A stretch of DNA of 64,000 nucleotides from Gemmatimonadota bacterium (GCA_022563405.1 JADFNK010000003.1:1-64000); one strand, 5' to 3'. Shown: positions 8,836-16,884, counted from the stretch's first letter. Translations and numbers: made by a program. Notes: generated from the letters alone by a model not told the origin.

Positions 8836-9582
8836 CTAACCAACCGTAACACGACCAAATCGGCGATCGCGCTCCTGGTAATCCAGGACGGCCCGGAAGA
8901 GGTCCTCCCGGGAAAAATCGGGCCACAGGACCGAAGTAACGTGCAATTCGGTGTAGGCCACCTGCCAGAGCATGAAGTTGGAGAGACGAAATTCGTCCGA
9001 CGTGCGAATAAGGAGATCAGGATCCGGTAAGCCCGCGGTGAACAAGGCAGCCTCGAACAACGCTTCGTTGAACTCCTCGGGCAAGAGGTCCCCGGAGGCC
9101 GCCCGTGCGATCATCTGCCTGCACGCGGCAAGAATCTCTTCCCGCCCCGAGTAGGAGATCATGAGATTGAGACGCAGGTCCACTCCACCGGCGGTCTCCG
9201 AGATGATGAACTCCACCGACTTCTTGGTGGATGCATCGAGCGCATCCAAGTCGCCGAGCACATGGACTTCGCAGCCCTGCTCCCTGAGCTTTTGGGTCTC
9301 CTTGGACACGTAGAGACGGAGAAGCCCCATCAGCGCAAGTACCTCGGATCGAGGCCGCTGCCAGTTTTCGGTAGAAAATGCGAACAGCGTCAGGATCTCG
9401 ATGCCGGCGTCGAGGGCGCCTTTGACCGACTCCCGAACCGCCGCCATACCACGCTTGTGCCCCGCCGCGCGCGGTAGACCCCGTTGCTTGGCCCACCGGC
9501 CATTACCGTCCATGATGATCGCGACATGACGCGGAACCTGCCCGTTGAGGCAGATTTCTTGCAATAATTCAGAAGACGCCAT
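8836..9582 (-). CDS. uppS: Undecaprenyl diphosphate synthase (isoprenyl transferase)
   Basis: Cis-prenyltransferase that builds the C55 carrier lipid for cell-wall and polysaccharide export. The ORF track starts 31 codons earlier inside frr-proximal sequence; I use the ATG giving MASSELLQE because the conserved core VPRHVAIIMDGNGRWA then falls at residues 17-31, with catalytic Asp25. Other landmarks: GHKRGMAAVRE, LFAFSTENWQRP, and the C-terminal LLIRTSDEFRLSNFMLWQ. Length is 248 aa, normal for the family. The gap to frr is 49 nt. Confidence 0.96.
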   Translation of the reverse strand: MASSELLQEICLNGQVPRHVAIIMDGNGRWAKQRGLPRAAGHKRGMAAVRESVKGALDAGIEILTLFAFSTENWQRPRSEVLALMGLLRLYVSKETQKLREQGCEVHVLGDLDALDASTKKSVEFIISETAGGVDLRLNLMISYSGREEILAACRQMIARAASGDLLPEEFNEALFEAALFTAGLPDPDLLIRTSDEFRLSNFMLWQVAYTELHVTSVLWPDFSREDLFRAVLDYQERDRRFGRVTVG

Positions 9583-9631
9583 GAGGAAAGACAGCCGAGC
9601 CAGCTCAGTCGCGGCGAGGGATCGCCGGCCG

Positions 9632-10180
9632 CTAGAGGGCCAGCACCTCCTTTTCCTTTTTCTCGAGCATGTCATCGAGCTGTTTCGAGCAGGCGTCCGT
9701 CAGTTTCTGGATCGCATCCATTTGATGGTGACCCTCGTCTTCGCTGGTCTCATGCTCCTTCATGGCATGTTTTACCTCGTCGTTTCCGATTTTCCGCGCA
9801 TGGCGTAACGAAACTCTGCCGTCCTCAGCCATGTGGTGGAGGAGCTTCGCGAATTCCTTCCGGCGTTCCTCGTTCAGAGGAGGGACAGGAATGCGGATGA
9901 TATTTCCGTCGTTCGCGGGATTGAATCCGAGATCCGACGTCAAGATCGCCCGTTCGATGTCCGGCAGGAGCGTCTTGTCGAAGGGCTGAACGACAAGGAG
10001 CGACGGCTCCGGCGTGGACACGCTGGCCACCTGATTCAGCGGCATCTTGGACCCGTAGGCGTCGACCTTCACGGTATCGAGCAGCGCCGGCGTGGCTTTC
10101 CCGGTACGTACCGTTGAGAAATCCCGACGTACCGCCTCGACCGCCGCTTCCATCCGTGTCTTGGCTTCATCGAACGACAT
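9632..10180 (-). CDS. frr: Ribosome recycling factor
   Basis: Works with EF-G to split post-termination ribosomes. The three-helix-bundle protein shows the canonical pattern FSTVRTGKATPALLD near the N-terminus, then NQVASVSTPEP, DLGFNPANDGNIIRIPVPPL and TEERR-like NEERRKEFAKLL. I place the start at the ATG two codons after the track's GTG because GGGGTGG immediately precedes it; either choice is possible. At 182-184 aa the length is normal. It follows pyrH in the usual tsf-pyrH-frr order. Confidence 0.96.
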   Translation of the reverse strand: MSFDEAKTRMEAAVEAVRRDFSTVRTGKATPALLDTVKVDAYGSKMPLNQVASVSTPEPSLLVVQPFDKTLLPDIERAILTSDLGFNPANDGNIIRIPVPPLNEERRKEFAKLLHHMAEDGRVSLRHARKIGNDEVKHAMKEHETSEDEGHHQMDAIQKLTDACSKQLDDMLEKKEKEVLAL

Positions 10181-10232
10181 GACCACCCCATTTCATCGGG
10201 TTCACTCCGGATCGGGACGCCGTGCCGGAGCT

Positions 10233-10949
10233 CTATGATACCAACGTGCCGACCCGGTCTCCCCGAACGGCGGCCGAAACGGCCCCCTGATTCTCGAGAT
10301 TGAGTACGATGATCGGAAGGTCGTTTTCCTTGCAAAGAGAAACGGCGGCAGCATCCATCACTGCCAACTCCCGCTGCACGACCTCCTGGAAAGTAATGGA
10401 CGGAATGAACTCTGCCGAGGGGTCCTGCGAGGGATCTGCGCTGTAGACCCCCTTCACTTTCGTGGCCTTGATCACGACTTGTGACCCCATTTCGATCGCC
10501 CTGAGCGCCGCCGCCATATCCGTCGAAAAGTACGGATTTCCGGTGCCTCCGGCGAAGAGCACGACCCTTCCCTTCTCCATATGCCGGAGAGCCTTCCGCC
10601 GAATATAGGGCTCGGCGACTTCCTCCATACGAATGGCCGTCATTACGCGCGTCGCAACTTTCTTATGTTCGAGCAAATCCTGAACCGCCAGAGCGTTGAT
10701 GACGGTAGCCAGCATCCCCATGTAGTCCGCCTGGACGCGATCCATCCCTTTTTCGCTGGCTAGCGCACCCCGGACGATGTTCCCCCCCCCGATGACCACA
10801 CCGAGGCTGACGCCCATCTCGTGTACGGCGATGATTTCATTCGTGAGCTGGTCCACCACCGACGGTTCGATGCCGAACCCTCGGTTTCCGGCCAACGCCT
10901 CGCCGGACAGCTTGAGCAGGACTCTCGAATACTTAGGAGCCTTAGTCAC
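10233..10949 (-). CDS. pyrH: Uridylate kinase
   Basis: Phosphorylates UMP to UDP with ATP, the entry point to UTP and CTP. It belongs to the amino-acid-kinase fold. Seen: VLLKLSGEALAG at the N-terminus, the glycine loop VVIGGGNIVRG, DYMGMLATVINALA, FAGGTGNPYFSTDMAAALRA, and VYSADPSQDP. Length (238 aa) is normal. The ATG overlaps the tsf stop (ATGA), so translation is coupled to EF-Ts. Confidence 0.97.
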   Translation of the reverse strand: MTKAPKYSRVLLKLSGEALAGNRGFGIEPSVVDQLTNEIIAVHEMGVSLGVVIGGGNIVRGALASEKGMDRVQADYMGMLATVINALAVQDLLEHKKVATRVMTAIRMEEVAEPYIRRKALRHMEKGRVVLFAGGTGNPYFSTDMAAALRAIEMGSQVVIKATKVKGVYSADPSQDPSAEFIPSITFQEVVQRELAVMDAAAVSLCKENDLPIIVLNLENQGAVSAAVRGDRVGTLVS

Positions 10950-11539
10950 TCGCCCACCCTAAAACGCATGAACCGTGCCACTTCTATCTTCTCTCCAGTC
11001 TTAGCTGAGATCGCAGTGATCAATTCTCCAATCGTCTGATCCGGGTTCTTCACGAACGGCTGCGCAAGGAGCGTGGTCTCCTTGAAAAATTTCTTGAGCT
11101 TACCTTCGACGATTTTCGCCGCGATGTCGTCAGGCTTACCCTGCTCCTTCACCTGCTCCTCATACACCTTTCGCTCGCGAGCCACGACGTCCTCCGGAAC
11201 ATCCTCGGGACTGACGGAAATGGGCGCCTGAGACGCAACGTGCAGCGCAATCTCTTTGGCCAATCCCTGGAAGTCGTCCGTCTTTGCCACGAAGTCGGTC
11301 TCGCAGTTCAACTCGACGATGACCGCGGTCCGATTATCGAAATGCACGTAAGATCCGATCGTACCCTCATTCGCGGACTTCTGCGCACGCTTGGCCGCCT
11401 TCGCGGCTCCCTTCGCGCGCAGCCAGTCGATGGCCCCCTCCAGGTCCCCCGCGGTCTCCGTCAGGGCCTTCTTACAATCCATCATGCCAGCTCCGGTCCG
11501 GTCCCGGAGAGCTTTCACTTCTTTCGCAGAAATCGACAT
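10946..11539 (-). CDS. tsf: Translation elongation factor Ts (short form)
   Basis: Guanine-nucleotide exchange factor for EF-Tu. The track begins at a GTG five codons upstream; the ATG giving MSISAKEVKALRDRTGAGMM matches the normal family start. The UBA-like N-domain contains MDCKKALTETAGDLEGAIDWLR and the Tu-contact sequence follows: NCETDFVAKTDDFQ. At about 200 aa this is the compact form with a single core repeat, unlike the roughly 280-aa E. coli protein. A hairpin plus U-run in front of it may tune its expression relative to rpsB. Confidence 0.95.
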   Translation of the reverse strand: MSISAKEVKALRDRTGAGMMDCKKALTETAGDLEGAIDWLRAKGAAKAAKRAQKSANEGTIGSYVHFDNRTAVIVELNCETDFVAKTDDFQGLAKEIALHVASQAPISVSPEDVPEDVVARERKVYEEQVKEQGKPDDIAAKIVEGKLKKFFKETTLLAQPFVKNPDQTIGELITAISAKTGEKIEVARFMRFRVGE

Positions 11540-11581
11540 CGTGTTGTCCGTCACTCGCTCGTCTTGATGGGCTAATCTAAC

Positions 11582-11614
11582 AAAAAAAAGGCGGGAGCCC
11601 CCAACTGCTCCGCC
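11582..11614 (-). terminator. Intrinsic terminator / attenuator between rpsB and tsf
   Basis: On the minus strand GGCGGAGC pairs with GCTCCCGCC (one bulged C, loop of about 8 nt), followed immediately by eight T residues. It sits between rpsB and tsf, where partial termination is known in other bacteria to lower tsf relative to rpsB. Confidence 0.75.
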
Positions 11615-11653
11615 TCTCTCCGCCCCCGCGATGGGGCATGAACACTGCGGTCG

Positions 11654-12685
11654 TCAGGATTCCGATTCGGCCTCACCTGCTTCACCATCGGCCGCCGCCT
11701 TACTACCGGTGGCATCGTCGCCACTGGCCGTCGCTTCATCATCGGTGGCCTCCCCGTCGGTTCCGTCTTCGGGAGAGACCTCCGCCTTCTCGTCCTCGGC
11801 CTTGGTGTCCTCCGCCTTCTCGTCTTCGGCCTTCGTGCCCGCCGCAGCCACGATATGTTTTTCGATGAGCTCGGGCCGTGGCACGCGCTTTCTGCGTGGG
11901 GCCGCTGGGCGGCTCGGAGCCTCAGTCACCTCACCGGTTTCAGTCGAGTACGTTGTGGCCTGAGCATCCTGAACCTTACGCTTCTGCTCCTCCGGAACCT
12001 GAGCGCTAGCCTCTCGAATCGACTCGGCGATCGCCTGCGTGATCAGCCCGACCGAGCGGATCGCATCGTCGTTGCCGGGAACCGGATAATCTACCAGATC
12101 GGGATTCGCATTCGTGTCCGTGATCGCGATGACGGGAATGCCGAGGCGCTCCGCCTCGCGGACCGCGCTCGCCTCGCGCTTCACGTCGACGATGAACATC
12201 GCCCCCGGAAGGCGGGTCATGTCCTTCACGCCAGAAAGATATTTGTTGAGCTTGATCCGCTCGCGGTCCAGAAGAAGCCGTTCCTTTTTTGTATAGAACT
12301 CAAAGGCGCTCTCTTCCTGCCCCCGCTCCAGCTCTTTGAGCCGGCGGATCTGTTTCCGTATGGTCTGGAAGTTCGTGAGCATACCGCCGAGCCAGCGCTC
12401 AGTGACGTAAAATGATCCGCACTGCTCCGCCTCTTGCTCGATGACCGATCGAAGCTGCCGTTTGGTACAAACGAACAGGACTCGCTCGCCCGCGAGAACG
12501 ACCTTCCTTACGGCCTCTTTCGCGAGGACCAGCCGGTCGAGCGTCTTACGCAGATCGATGATGTGAATCCCGTTGCGCTCCGTAAAGATGAATTTCTTCA
12601 TCTTCGGATTCCAACGGCGAGTCTGGTGCCCGAAATGGACTCCAGCCTCGAGAAGCTCGCTCAGTCCCAATTGCTCTTGCTGCAT
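11654..12685 (-). CDS. rpsB: 30S ribosomal protein uS2 with long acidic tail
   Basis: Small-subunit protein that recruits bS1. Residues about 1-245 form a normal S2 core: LLEAGVHFGHQTRRWNPKM, YIFTERNGIHIIDL-like FTERNGIHIIDL, RWLGGMLTNFQTI, and LPGAMFIVDVKRE, then DTNANPDLVDYPVPGNDDAIRS. A roughly 95-residue extension follows (total 343 aa). It has a short basic stretch (PAAPRRKRVPRP) and then a low-complexity acidic tail with KAEDEKAED repeats encoded by near-identical DNA units. The tail is absent from E. coli S2. It lies downstream of rpsI and upstream of the tsf attenuator. Confidence 0.96.
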   Translation of the reverse strand: MQQEQLGLSELLEAGVHFGHQTRRWNPKMKKFIFTERNGIHIIDLRKTLDRLVLAKEAVRKVVLAGERVLFVCTKRQLRSVIEQEAEQCGSFYVTERWLGGMLTNFQTIRKQIRRLKELERGQEESAFEFYTKKERLLLDRERIKLNKYLSGVKDMTRLPGAMFIVDVKREASAVREAERLGIPVIAITDTNANPDLVDYPVPGNDDAIRSVGLITQAIAESIREASAQVPEEQKRKVQDAQATTYSTETGEVTEAPSRPAAPRRKRVPRPELIEKHIVAAAGTKAEDEKAEDTKAEDEKAEVSPEDGTDGEATDDEATASGDDATGSKAAADGEAGEAESES

Positions 12686-12706
12686 AAATCTCGTCGTCTC
12701 AGGTTT

Positions 12707-13099
12707 CTAACGCTTTGAGAACTGGAACCGCTTGCGCGCCTTGGGGCGACCCGGCTTCTTCCGTTCGACCTTCCTTGCATCCCGCGTAAGAAATCCACCG
12801 GCACGCATTACGGGCCGCAGATCTTCGTCGTGCTCGACAAGCGCCCTCGCCAGCCCCATACGGACGGCATCCGCCTGACCGGTCTGGCCACCACCACGGA
12901 CGCGGACACGGATGTCGAATTGCCCATCCATTTCCGCAGCCTTGAGCGGCTCTCCGATTCTCTGCTGATGCGTGGGGCGGGGGAAGTAGTCCTCGAGGGA
13001 GCGGGAGTTGACCCACCACTCGCCCTTGCCGGGCTTGAGGGTGACGCGGGCCACAGCTCTTTTTCGCCGGCCCACTGTCTGGATATGCGTTTTCGCCAT
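12707..13099 (-). CDS. rpsI: 30S ribosomal protein uS9
   Basis: Small-subunit head protein whose C-terminal tail contacts P-site tRNA. Seen: VGRRKRAVARVTLKPGKGEW near the N-terminus, VRVRGGGQTGQADAVRMGLA in the core, and the basic terminus KKPGRPKARKRFQFSKR with the invariant final arginine. At 130 aa the length is normal. It is immediately downstream of rplM, the near-universal L13-S9 pair. Confidence 0.98.
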   Translation of the reverse strand: MAKTHIQTVGRRKRAVARVTLKPGKGEWWVNSRSLEDYFPRPTHQQRIGEPLKAAEMDGQFDIRVRVRGGGQTGQADAVRMGLARALVEHDEDLRPVMRAGGFLTRDARKVERKKPGRPKARKRFQFSKR

Positions 13100-13133
13100 A
13101 GATCCTTGTGCGGTTCCTACTCAGACGTCGAGC

Positions 13134-13562
13134 TCAGACGTCGATGGGTTGCGGTTCCTGGCCTTGGTGTGGGTGAGCTACGCCGGCGTATACCTTCAAT
13201 TTTTTCCTCATGTGCCGTCCCAATTTATTCTTGGGAAGCATACCCCTGACGGCGAGTTCGATCACGCGGTCGGGATGCCGTTCGATCATTCTCCGAAACG
13301 GAATATGTTTCTCATGCCCCATATACCCGGAGTGCGTGAAGTACGTTTTTTGGTCGGCCTTGCGCCCCGTTAGCGTCACCTTCTCGGCGTTGATCACGAC
13401 CACGTAATCGCCCACATCCAGGTGCGGCGTAAACATGGGCTTATGCTTGCCACGGAGGATGCTCGCCACACGCGTGGCCAGCCGGCCCAAGGTCTTACCT
13501 TCAGCATCGACGAGCCACCAGCGGCGCTCAATATCTTCGGCTTTGGGAGTGTAAGTTTTCAC
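13134..13562 (-). CDS. rplM: 50S ribosomal protein uL13
   Basis: Early-assembly large-subunit protein. Seen: [19 protein letters not shown] at the start, [26 protein letters not shown], and [20 protein letters not shown] near the end. Length 142 aa is normal. A strong sigma-70 promoter lies about 30 nt before the start, so this is the first gene of the unit that runs through rpsI and rpsB into the tsf-rseP cluster. Confidence 0.98.
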   Translation of the reverse strand: MKTYTPKAEDIERRWWLVDAEGKTLGRLATRVASILRGKHKPMFTPHLDVGDYVVVINAEKVTLTGRKADQKTYFTHSGYMGHEKHIPFRRMIERHPDRVIELAVRGMLPKNKLGRHMRKKLKVYAGVAHPHQGQEPQPIDV

Positions 13563-13598
13563 GGTCTATCCGCGCAAGAATCAACTACAGAGCAAACA

Positions 13599-13627
13599 AC
13601 GATAGTGGAGCCTTTTCAGGGTGTCAA
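13599..13627 (-). promoter_or_regulatory. Sigma-70 promoter of the rplM operon
   Basis: On the minus strand, a perfect TTGACA is separated by 17 nt from TATCGT. Initiation would give a leader of about 30 nt before rplM. It is one of the two best promoter matches in the window. Confidence 0.8.
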
Positions 13628-13697
13628 CGGGCGAAAGAACAAGTGTTTTCTGGGGTTTGGACCCTCAGCAGCCTCCCAGGAAAGAGGGGTGAGCCGC

Positions 13698-13818
13698 GTT
13701 GCGGATGCCACGGCCCTAGCTCCTAGGCGGAGCGACGACGCCATAGCATTCGCTACGGCTAGGAGCTCCAACAACGGGGCACCGCGCGTTAGCGTGGTCG
13801 GGGTCGTGCCACCGCAAC
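13698..13818. repeat. Composite inverted-repeat element 1 (sigma gene to rplM gap)
   Basis: A stretch of about 121 nt with nested pairing. The outer arms GTTGCGG/CCGCAAC continue inward through CCACGGCCC opposite GGGTCGTG, with one bulge, one mismatch and one G-T pair. Inside are a perfect 9-bp stem AGCTCCTAG/CTAGGAGCT holding a smaller hairpin (CCATAGC/CGCTACGG), and a separate hairpin ACCGCGC-GTTA-GCGTGGT. G-T pairs occur in both orientations, so the strand of any RNA cannot be assigned. It lies upstream of the rplM promoter and holds no convincing gene. Confidence 0.6.
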
Positions 13819-13855
13819 CCTTCAACTCGTAAGGTCATTCCCCTCATGTTCGGGG

Positions 13856-13980
13856 GCACATGGCGGTTGTGCGGTTGATCCTGCGTCTCTCCTCCTCGCG
13901 ACCACGGCCTCTGGCCGCGGTGCCCGCGTTGCTACGCCTCGTCGTCGGTCCTTGTCTGAACGCGCACAAGCGCCATGTGC
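13856..13980. repeat. Composite inverted-repeat element 2 (downstream of the sigma gene)
   Basis: Two 18-nt arms, GCACATGGCGGTTGTGCG and the near-exact reverse complement of it (17 of 18 match), enclose 89 nt. A smaller hairpin, GGCC-TCT-GGCC within CACGGCC...GCGGTG, sits inside. The distal arm ends 30 nt from the sigma gene stop. The arms are too far apart for an intrinsic terminator and there is no T-run. Apart from the two elements and the rplM promoter, this gap shows no gene I can support. Confidence 0.6.
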
Positions 13981-14009
13981 GCGACCCGCTCCCCTTTCCG
14001 ATCACCCTC

Positions 14010-14861
14010 CTAGAAGAAGGTCTCCAGAAAACGAGCCCGCGACGCGTGCCGGAGGCGGATCAAAGCCTTCTGCTTGATCTGCCGAACCCTCTCGCGCGTG
14101 ATGCCCATGAGCGCACCGATTTCTTCGAGGGTCATCGGCTGCTGATCGTCCAAGCCGAAGTACAGCCGAAGAATCTTGGCCTCCCGTTCCTTGAGCGAAG
14201 AGAGCGCGCTCTCCACGCTGTCTTTGAGGGCGTGGTCGTACGTCTCATCCTCGGGAGCGGGCGCATACTGGTCGGGCAAGTAGTCGAGCAGCCGGTGGTC
14301 TTCGCCCGGTGTGATCGGAGCGTCGAGAGAAAGATGCGACTGTGAGATCGCCAGCGTCCGTTCTACCTCCTGCTGGGAGATGTCCAGATCGTCCGCGATT
14401 TCCTCGACCGTAGGCTCACGGCCCAGTTCATGGAGAAGCGCCGAGCTCCTGCGTCCAATACGGTGGAGTGCGCCCGCCCGATTGAGGGGGACTCTGACGA
14501 TACGACTCTGCTCTGCGAGGGCCTGTAGAATTGCCTGGCGGATCCACCAGACCGCATAGCTGATGAACTTGATTCCTTTGGTCTCGTCGAACTTATGGGC
14601 GGCGCGGATGAGACCGAGGTTGCCCTCATTGATGAGATCGGAAAGTGGCACGCCTTGGTTCTGATACTTCTTGGCCACCGACACCACGAACCGGAGGTTG
14701 GAGCGGACCAGTTTGTCGAGAGCCTCTTCCTCTCCGCGCTTGATGCCCTTGGCCAGACGCGCCTCTTCAGCCTTGTCGATCAGAGGATATTGGCTGATCT
14801 CTTTGAGGTACTGATCAAGCGACCCTTCCCGGAAGGCACCTTTACGGGAAGAAAACCCCAT
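14010..14861 (-). CDS. rpoD: Primary-type RNA polymerase sigma factor, short form
   Basis: A 283-residue sigma-70 family factor with regions 1.2, 2, 3 and 4 but no region 1.1 or non-conserved region. Region 1.2: SLDQYLKEISQYPLI. Region 2: NLRFVVSVAKKYQNQGVPLSDLINEGNLGL and FISYAVWWIRQAI. Region 4.2 helix-turn-helix: TLEEIGALMGITRERVRQIK. This compact architecture matches primary sigma factors of Bacteroidota and related phyla rather than RpoS. A GAGG precedes the ATG, which directly abuts the TAG of a small upstream ORF, so it may be co-transcribed with lepB. It probably reads the TTGACA-type promoters seen here. Confidence 0.92.
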   Translation of the reverse strand: MGFSSRKGAFREGSLDQYLKEISQYPLIDKAEEARLAKGIKRGEEEALDKLVRSNLRFVVSVAKKYQNQGVPLSDLINEGNLGLIRAAHKFDETKGIKFISYAVWWIRQAILQALAEQSRIVRVPLNRAGALHRIGRRSSALLHELGREPTVEEIADDLDISQQEVERTLAISQSHLSLDAPITPGEDHRLLDYLPDQYAPAPEDETYDHALKDSVESALSSLKEREAKILRLYFGLDDQQPMTLEEIGALMGITRERVRQIKQKALIRLRHASRARFLETFF

Positions 14862-15026
14862 CTAACCCTCGGCGTGAATCATGTGTGTGATTTGCGCCAC
14901 CGCCAGGACGACGGGGCAGCACCAAGTCAAGAATATGATAAGGAAAGGCATCATCCGCGCAACAGCCCCAGGAAATGGGCGGTCCTGCTGTCGCCTCGCT
15001 CGCGGCGCGCTCACCACCCCCGACAC
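14862..15026 (-). CDS. Possible small membrane protein between lepB and the sigma gene
   Basis: A 54-codon reading frame begins with GTG 10 nt after the lepB stop and ends with a TAG that abuts the sigma factor ATG. The C-terminal part MMPFLIIFLTWCCPVVLAVA is a convincing single transmembrane helix with a Cys-Cys pair. The N-terminal 24 residues are basic and polar. I do not recognise it. The ORF track shows only a longer frame that overlaps lepB and is otherwise a shadow. Exact fit between neighbours favours a real gene; conservation has not been tested. Confidence 0.4.
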   Translation of the reverse strand: MSGVVSAPRARRQQDRPFPGAVARMMPFLIIFLTWCCPVVLAVAQITHMIHAEG

Positions 15027-15036
15027 GCGTGCCCCA

Positions 15037-15819
15037 TCAGCGGATCGACTGACCGACACGCCCCCATCGTATGGCCCGAAGCCAGGTGGTCCCGCGTCGG
15101 TTGGACGAGTCGTACGAGAAGTACAGCCGCCACGGACGGCCCCGAATCGATTGCCGGTCCACGAAACCCCAGTAGCGCGAGTCCTCGCTGTTGTCCCGGT
15201 TGTCCCCAAGAACGAAATAGCTGCCCGCTGGGACCGAGATAGGACCCCAGTTGTCCCTTGATGGACGATAGTCGTCCCGGTACGAACGTCTCTCGCCCTC
15301 CCATGTGCCATCGTCTTCCCCGTAGATCTCATCACGATCGCCGCGGCCGGCCAACAAGTGGTTCCGCTGCCACCTCATGTCGGGATGGTGGGCATCGCCG
15401 CTACGATCAATGTGGCGGACGTAGTCCTCCTGCATCTCACGCCCGTTTACGAAGAGCGTCTTGTCCCTCATCTCCAGCGTGTCACCCGGCAGGCCCACCA
15501 CCCGCTTGACGTAGTTCTTTTCCGGATCATGGGGTGGATGGAACACAACAACTTCGCCACGGCTCGGCTCCCGCCAAGCCGGTAACCTCACGCCCAGAAG
15601 CGGCACTTCCCCGCCATACACGGCCTTGTTGACGAGCAAGTAGTCGCCCACGAGCAGGGTCCCCTCCATCGAGGACGTGGGGATCTTGAAAGCCTCGACC
15701 AGAAAGGCACGGACGGCCAAGAAGAGTACGACCGCGATTATGATCGATCGCGTCCACTCCCAGGTGACGCGGGCGTAACCCTTCGACCCCTTCGATACGC
15801 CGCCTTGACCCCTCAACAT
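15037..15819 (-). CDS. lepB: Signal peptidase I
   Basis: Membrane serine protease that removes signal peptides from secreted proteins. I use the ATG giving MLRGQGGVSKG, with GGGAGG upstream, instead of the track start 40 codons earlier. One transmembrane helix (about 24-42) is followed by the catalytic serine S50 in IPTSSMEGTLLVGD. The general-base lysine is in NYVKRVVGLPGD, and the family box GDNRDNSEDSRYWGFV follows. A hydrophilic Asp/Arg-rich insert of about 45 residues lies between the last two boxes. Length is 260 aa. Confidence 0.93.
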   Translation of the reverse strand: MLRGQGGVSKGSKGYARVTWEWTRSIIIAVVLFLAVRAFLVEAFKIPTSSMEGTLLVGDYLLVNKAVYGGEVPLLGVRLPAWREPSRGEVVVFHPPHDPEKNYVKRVVGLPGDTLEMRDKTLFVNGREMQEDYVRHIDRSGDAHHPDMRWQRNHLLAGRGDRDEIYGEDDGTWEGERRSYRDDYRPSRDNWGPISVPAGSYFVLGDNRDNSEDSRYWGFVDRQSIRGRPWRLYFSYDSSNRRGTTWLRAIRWGRVGQSIR

Positions 15820-16119
15820 TCTGAACGGGACCTCCCATGGGAATCTTACACCAGCCACCCGGCCACGCGGTTCACCGCCGACGGGCGTCGAGCACCGATA
15901 CACACATCTCCGAACTCCGGTTCCAGCTGACCGGGTCAAGCTGCCGACCCGTTTGTCCGAGGGGCTCCCGCGGAGTCTGCCCTAGAGATGAAAAAGCTTC
16001 CCCGTTCAGGGCCCCCGACCCTAGTGTTGTAAGAGCGGTGAGGATCCGCTCAGGGGAGCCAGGTTTCTTCTTAACGGATAGGTACATGGGCCAGCAGAAC
16101 GCAAGGGTATCGAGTTCAC
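15820..16119. other. Divergent intergenic region lepB / matrixin gene
   Basis: About 300 nt between divergent starts. I see no RNA gene, repeat or convincing ORF; the short track ORFs here lack family features. A TAAGAT-like -10 box lies just before lepB but has no good -35 box. Promoters for both genes presumably lie here. Confidence 0.35.
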
Positions 16120-16884
16120 GTGGGTAGACGGTGGTCTCCCTTCTCGCTTCTGCTCTTGGCGATCGCCACAGGCCTTCTGATCAATCAGATCCAGGATCGT
16201 ACCCAGACGTCGATTGCCGGCGGTATGGACCCATCCTCTCGGGACTGCCCGGCAGCCATGGGGGAAGTCTGTGACGGGAGCGAGATAACTCAAGGCACCG
16301 TCGGTGGGGTGGTCCTCACCTCTGCTTCCGCGTGTGTCAACGTGGGTTACCTCTGCGCCGCACTCGAGACAACAGATTCCCTGCGACTCGGGCGTTGGCC
16401 CGACGGCACTGGCCACCTTCGGATACGAGTTCCTCTCCCTCCTGGGGTGGCCCCCGAGCGAGCGCGCGAACTTCAGAGCGCCGTGGTGCGTGGAATACAA
16501 TACTGGCAGCGCCGCCCCTTAGAGCTCTCGATCGACACACACCCCACGCCGTCGGGCGAAGTCGATATCGAGATCTCATGGGGAGGGGGGCTCACCGGAT
16601 CTCAAATCGGCTTCACTCGGACCAGATCCAGTCTCGACAAGTTCGAAGTTCTGGGGCTCACGCTTTCCACACGCAGCCCGAACTCGAAATACGGACGAAC
16701 CCCGCAGGAGCTGCTACTCACGGCGGCGCATGAAATGGGGCACGCGCTGGGATTGCCGCACAGTGATTCTGACCGCGACGTCATGTATCCGACGAACACC
16801 GCCCGTAACCTCACGACCCGCGACTTTCGTACTGTGGAAGCCCTCTACCGTCTACCGAACGGAGCCACGATACTAAAGGAGTAA
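16120..16884 (+). CDS. Secreted matrixin-type zinc metalloprotease
   Basis: A 254-residue predicted exported protease. The N-terminus has a signal-anchor or signal peptide (SPFSLLLLAIATGLLI). The catalytic zinc motif of metzincins, HEMGHALGLPH, is at about residues 204-214 and is followed by the Met-turn-like DVMYP. The central part (LRIRVPLPPGV, QYWQRRPLELSI) resembles the matrixin/peptidase M10 fold. The start is GTG. The gene is convergent with the NtrX-like regulator, with a single base between the two stops. Its substrate is unknown. Confidence 0.8.
   Translation: MGRRWSPFSLLLLAIATGLLINQIQDRTQTSIAGGMDPSSRDCPAAMGEVCDGSEITQGTVGGVVLTSASACVNVGYLCAALETTDSLRLGRWPDGTGHLRIRVPLPPGVAPERARELQSAVVRGIQYWQRRPLELSIDTHPTPSGEVDIEISWGGGLTGSQIGFTRTRSSLDKFEVLGLTLSTRSPNSKYGRTPQELLLTAAHEMGHALGLPHSDSDRDVMYPTNTARNLTTRDFRTVEALYRLPNGATILKE

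Noticed and set aside
13616-13825. 69-residue minus ORF in the sigma-rplM gap
   Set aside because: It overlaps composite inverted repeat 1 and the rplM promoter and lacks a ribosome binding site. Its sequence is low-complexity and is explained by the repeat.
15837-16127. Small ORFs in the lepB / matrixin gap (15837-16127 plus, 15872-16087 minus)
   Set aside because: No family features, no ribosome binding site, and each would overlap the promoter region or the start of a real gene.
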